Origin: Curtobacterium pusillum | GTDB taxonomy: Bacteria > Actinomycetota > Actinomycetes > Actinomycetales > Microbacteriaceae | Direction: 5' to 3' | Assembly (NCBI RefSeq): GCF_007673235.1 | Contig: NZ_VDZH01000005.1 | Coordinates: 363,893 to 427,892, forward strand | DNA: 64,000 bases | Shown here: positions 60,876 through 64,000 of the stretch, one piece after another | Layout of the letters: the number at the start of each line of letters is the position of its first letter | Numbering within the stretch: position 1 is the stretch's first letter | Made by a program: the position numbers and the translations under genes | The notes under the pieces: generated by a model | Database searches by the model: none | What the model saw: the letters and a program-made list of their open reading frames with translations, nothing else | What the model was told of the DNA's origin: nothing

Positions 60876-63515
60876 CTACCCCTCGCGTCGGGGGGCGACA
60901 GCCGTGAACGTGCGTGTGGCCGTTCGCGTCGGCTCGGAGTCCGTGTCCGCCCCGGGGGCGAAGTACTCGACGAAGAGCGAGTAGTCCTGGTCTCGCAACT
61001 CGGCCGTTCCCGTCCACCTGCCGTCGTCGTCGACCGTGAGCTCACCACCTCTGGTGACGAGACGGTCCTTCGTCGAGTAGTTCCACACCTTGACGATCCC
61101 GCCGGTTGCGCCGTCGCCGGAGACGGTGGCCTCGCCGTTGCGGTCCGATTGGCGGAAGTTCGACAACGTCACGGTCTCCCCTTCGGCCGGCGCTGCAACC
61201 GAGAACGGTCGATCGGTGCTGGCTTCGGGCTTGATGAAGACGTGTCGGGTCGATTCGACAGTTCGCTGCCCGGGAACCGTGTACTCGACGTGCAGGAAGT
61301 ACTCGCCGTTCCGGTTGTTCAACGAGCCTGCGGCCTTCCACATGCCGTGCGCGTCCACGGTGGCCCGCGCGACGACACGGTCCTTCGAGGCGTAGTTCCA
61401 GATCACGACTTTCGCACCGGTGGCCCCGACGCCCTCGAAGTCGACTGATCCCGTCGGCGTGATCACGGTCGAATCCTCAGCCGGGGAGTCGAACGCGAAG
61501 GGACGGTCCTGCCCGTCCCGTGCCTTGACGAGCAGGACGCGCGTCCGCTCCCGCGGCCCCTCACCCGGAACCCGGTACTCGACGTGGAGCTCGTACCGCG
61601 TGTCTTCGTTGTTCAGCGTCGCAGCGATCGTCCACGTGCCGTCCTGTCCGACTGCGGTCGTGCCGACGAGACGGTCTTTCGATCGGCTGTTCCAGATGGA
61701 CACCTCGGTCCCGGTGGTCCCGACACCGGAGATGTCGACGCGCTTGTCCGGCGCGACCACCTCGGAGTCGTTCGGCGGAGTCAGGATCGCGAACGGCTGG
61801 GACACTCCCGGGTCCGCCGCTTCGAGTGTCAGGTGGTACACACCCAGGACCGGTTCGGCCCCTTGCGGCGTGTAGACGGTGTCGAGCGAATAGGCGACAC
61901 CGAAGTTGAGGTCACTGCCGAGCTGCGACCAGGTACCGTCCGCGAGCACGAAGGTGTCGATGATCGCACGAGGCGAGGGCGTCTGCGTCAGGACCTGCAC
62001 CCGCGCTCCGGGAGCGCCGGTGCCTGAGAAGACCACGCGCTTGGAGTCCGTCCGCACCGTGGAACCGTCCGCCGGCGATGCGATCACGAGCGGCGCGGCG
62101 GACACCGGCTCGACCGTGACGGCGGACGTGCCGTCGACGGAGAACGACCCAGCGGACGCCGTCCCGGTGACGGACCACCTGATCGCGGAGCGTTCGATCA
62201 TGGTGTCGGCCGGGGTGTCCACGAGCACCCGCCAGCGGTACTGTTCGCCGACCTCGTAACGACCGGATGTCGCGGCCAGGTCGAACGTGATGGTGCGACC
62301 GCCGTTGGACAGCGCACCGTTCCGCAACTGCAGTGGGGCGTAGCCCTTCCAGGCGCCGGTGTCACCCTGCCGGCACTCGCCGTCGGCGGTCGTCTGGGGT
62401 GCGAAGGTCAACCCGACCGGGGCGTCGAAGGAGACCTTTCCCGTCAGACTCGTCTGCGCCGCGTCGTTCTCGATGATCAGAGGGACCTCCGTCCGTGATC
62501 CACGCCGGAGCTCGGTCGACGGTACCGACCCAGCCGAGATCCCACCGTTCTCGACGGACGGCGCAGGGATCGTGACCGGCGTGCGGCCATCGACCTTCGA
62601 GTTTCCAGCGCTCGTCGAACCGGAGAACGAGTACCCCAGCTGCGCCGCTCCCTCGTCCGCGTCGCCGGGTGCGACCTTGACGGCCCACCGGAACAGCTCG
62701 TCCGGGATGCCGCTGCCGGTCTTCGTGTCGATGTTGTACGACAGCGTGGTCCTGTCTGCCGACAGCGTGCCGTCGGTCAGTGTCAGGCTCGGGGACGTCT
62801 TCCACTCCGACTCGCCGGGAAGTCGGTACTCGCCCGTCACCGTCTGCTGCCCGTCCGCGAACGTGGTGCCCCTCGGAGCCGTGAGGGTGAACGTCCCCTT
62901 GACCTGGTCGGCTGAGCCAGTGAAGCGCACGCCGAAGAAGACGTCGCTGACGGTCCCGCGCACGAGGTCGACTGGCGGCCCGTCGTGCGCGACGAGGCCC
63001 CCGTTGTCGATGGGATCGAACGCGCTGACGTCCCCGGCGAGGCGCAGGCCCGTCCCACCGAACCCCATCTGGTAGTGGTACCCGCCTCCCGGCCACGGGT
63101 TCGCGGTCGTGAAGACCCGCCCGACGGCTCCACGGCTCTTGTTGACCAGGCGGCCGGCGTCGTTCAGCTGCCATCGCTGGGCGTCGACGTCCGAGCAGGA
63201 GACGAATCCGGGAACCTCGGCGCCCGAGCTGCCGTACCCGAAACTCGCGAGTGTCCGGACGCCGAGGCACTGGCTCCCGGAGGTGAGTGTGAACCACCCG
63301 GGGGTGCTGCTCGCCCTGACCGTCACGGAGTACGGCTCGTAGTACCCGGTGGCCGCCGCCGCCGAAGCGTAGGAGGCGTACGACCTGGTGGAATTGCCCT
63401 CCTTCGACGCGGCGATCGGCTTCGACGTCCGGTACTGGGTGCCGTCCTCGAACACCAAGGGGATGCTGGCAGCGGGCCCGGATGTCGTCGCGGAGGCGGG
63501 GACGCCGGCACTCAT
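60876..63515 (-). CDS. Surface protein with trefoil-like and Ig-like domains; N terminus damaged
   Basis: 879 residues from the first ATG. It has a ricin-like region (about 80-160, CLGVRT...CSDVDAQRWQL), then domains about 165-470, and four Ig-like repeats of about 95 residues with patterns such as VVIWNYASKDRVV and EYFLHVEYTVPG. The ATG at 63515 lies inside what is clearly a signal peptide: the in-frame codons before it (to 63569) encode VAPAAGASLVVAATILSG, but a TAA at 63578-63576 closes the frame with no start codon. Removing one CG from the CGCGCG at 63569-63574 would join it to an upstream TTG. The stated start is therefore provisional. Confidence 0.7.
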   Translation of the reverse strand: MSAGVPASATTSGPAASIPLVFEDGTQYRTSKPIAASKEGNSTRSYASYASAAAATGYYEPYSVTVRASSTPGWFTLTSGSQCLGVRTLASFGYGSSGAEVPGFVSCSDVDAQRWQLNDAGRLVNKSRGAVGRVFTTANPWPGGGYHYQMGFGGTGLRLAGDVSAFDPIDNGGLVAHDGPPVDLVRGTVSDVFFGVRFTGSADQVKGTFTLTAPRGTTFADGQQTVTGEYRLPGESEWKTSPSLTLTDGTLSADRTTLSYNIDTKTGSGIPDELFRWAVKVAPGDADEGAAQLGYSFSGSTSAGNSKVDGRTPVTIPAPSVENGGISAGSVPSTELRRGSRTEVPLIIENDAAQTSLTGKVSFDAPVGLTFAPQTTADGECRQGDTGAWKGYAPLQLRNGALSNGGRTITFDLAATSGRYEVGEQYRWRVLVDTPADTMIERSAIRWSVTGTASAGSFSVDGTSAVTVEPVSAAPLVIASPADGSTVRTDSKRVVFSGTGAPGARVQVLTQTPSPRAIIDTFVLADGTWSQLGSDLNFGVAYSLDTVYTPQGAEPVLGVYHLTLEAADPGVSQPFAILTPPNDSEVVAPDKRVDISGVGTTGTEVSIWNSRSKDRLVGTTAVGQDGTWTIAATLNNEDTRYELHVEYRVPGEGPRERTRVLLVKARDGQDRPFAFDSPAEDSTVITPTGSVDFEGVGATGAKVVIWNYASKDRVVARATVDAHGMWKAAGSLNNRNGEYFLHVEYTVPGQRTVESTRHVFIKPEASTDRPFSVAAPAEGETVTLSNFRQSDRNGEATVSGDGATGGIVKVWNYSTKDRLVTRGGELTVDDDGRWTGTAELRDQDYSLFVEYFAPGADTDSEPTRTATRTFTAVAPRREG

Positions 63516-63618
63516 GCCGGACAGGATCGTTGCGGCGACGACGAGGCTCGCGCCTGCGGCCGGAGCGACGCGCGGTTATGGAATATCAATGGAAAATTCA
63601 AGACGTTGCCGCGAACAA

Positions 63619-63653
63619 GGCCCCTGTCACCGGCGAGTCGGGTGACAGGGGCC
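63619..63653 (-). terminator. Terminator of the upstream surface-protein gene
   Basis: Perfect 13-bp arms (GGCCCCTGTCACC at 63619-63631 and 63641-63653) with a 9-base loop, followed on the - strand by TTGTT. The stop of the partial gene is 26 bases upstream. Confidence 0.8.
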
Positions 63654-63678
63654 CTGGTGTGTTCAGTTGGGCAGGGTG

Positions 63679-64000
63679 TTACTTGGTGGGTGCGACCGTG
63701 GTGAAGGTGCGGGTCAGGACCTCGGTCGGTTCGCCGTCGAGGTCGGCACCCGGGGCGAAGTACTCGATGTAGGGCGAGTAGGACATGTTCCCGGCGAACT
63801 CGCCGACACCGGACCAGTTCCCGTTGCCGTCAACGGTCAGGATCGCGTTGTTCTTGATCACGATCCGGTTCTTCGACACGTAGTTCCAGACCTTGACCTT
63901 GCCGCCGGTCTCACCCGTGCCGGCAACGATCGTGGACCCGTTGTTGTCCGACGCCCGGTAGTCATCCAGCGTCACCGCGGATCCCTCGGCCGGGGTGCCG
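63679..64000 (-). CDS. Surface repeat protein, 3' end (paralogue of the preceding gene)
   Basis: The last 107 or so residues of a gene that runs off the right edge. One Ig-like domain with KVKVWNYVSKNRIVIK, IEYFAPGAD and TRTFTTVAP matches the last domain of the gene at 60876 (KVWNYSTKDRLV, VEYFAPGAD, TRTFTAVAP). The two are tandem paralogues. Asn and Lys content is higher than in most genes here, so it may have a slightly different base composition. No anchor motif at the C terminus. Confidence 0.85.
   Translation of the reverse strand, partial: GTPAEGSAVTLDDYRASDNNGSTIVAGTGETGGKVKVWNYVSKNRIVIKNNAILTVDGNGNWSGVGEFAGNMSYSPYIEYFAPGADLDGEPTEVLTRTFTTVAPTK

Overview
The window reads as a chromosome segment of a very GC-rich actinobacterium, most likely a member of the Microbacteriaceae (a Curtobacterium-like organism is my best guess; this is inference, no marker gene is present). 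Supporting signs are the strong G/C preference at third codon positions, many GTG starts, several genes whose start codon sits 6-8 bases after a TAnnnT -10 box (leaderless style), a class E-type LAxTG sorting motif, an HspR-type HAIR operator in front of clpB, a sugar ABC transporter without its own ATPase, and an actinobacterial-type Asp23 operon. I see no rRNA, tRNA, CRISPR array, insertion sequence or prophage. It looks like core and niche chromosome rather than a mobile island.

Layout. 0-8 kb: end of a NagD-type HAD phosphatase, trans-aconitate methyltransferase, a run of secreted enzymes (SGNH esterase, LIP-type lipase plus a small secreted protein, L,D-transpeptidase, PAP2 phosphatase) and a CPBP membrane protease. 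8-11.4 kb: a manganese module, with an MntR-type DtxR regulator and a CaCA-family exchanger behind a yybP-ykoY riboswitch. 11.4-18.5 kb: aldo-keto reductase, pyrE coupled to a membrane protein with a Septum_form-like domain, a polytopic membrane protein, and an M23 endopeptidase. 18.5-21.4 kb: an overlapping Asp23/Gls24 envelope-stress operon ending in an APH(3')-like kinase gene. 21.6-29.3 kb: xthA, a Met/Cys-rich copper storage protein, AEC transporter, nitroreductase, thioesterase, HAD-IIB phosphatase, trpF, a Ser/Thr kinase, DUF2945, DedA.

29.3-40.1 kb is a carbohydrate block: ROK regulator divergent from a GH20 hexosaminidase, the fruR-fruK-fruA fructose PTS operon, and a binding-protein plus two-permease ABC importer with several operator-like dyads upstream, one resembling a DasR site. 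40.2-45.7 kb is a two-component system followed by a lipoprotein and a MacAB-like tripartite exporter, all on one strand with overlapping genes. 46.5-50.6 kb: clpB lacking its N domain under a HAIR element, a DHA2 MFS pump, and tatA. 50.7-55 kb: an exopolysaccharide initiating glycosyltransferase and a GH2 beta-mannosidase. 55.7-64 kb: cell-surface repeat proteins, namely a 1382-residue protein with a C-terminal LAFTG motif and two tandem paralogous Ig-like proteins, one with a damaged or phase-variable N terminus.

The most unusual non-coding signal is a set of dispersed palindromic repeats in 3' intergenic gaps: a composite double palindrome present three times, a GGACATCGCGCCC family, a CGAGGTCGCACGA family, and a CTGGAGGCRCGG 12-mer present twelve times, also inside genes.
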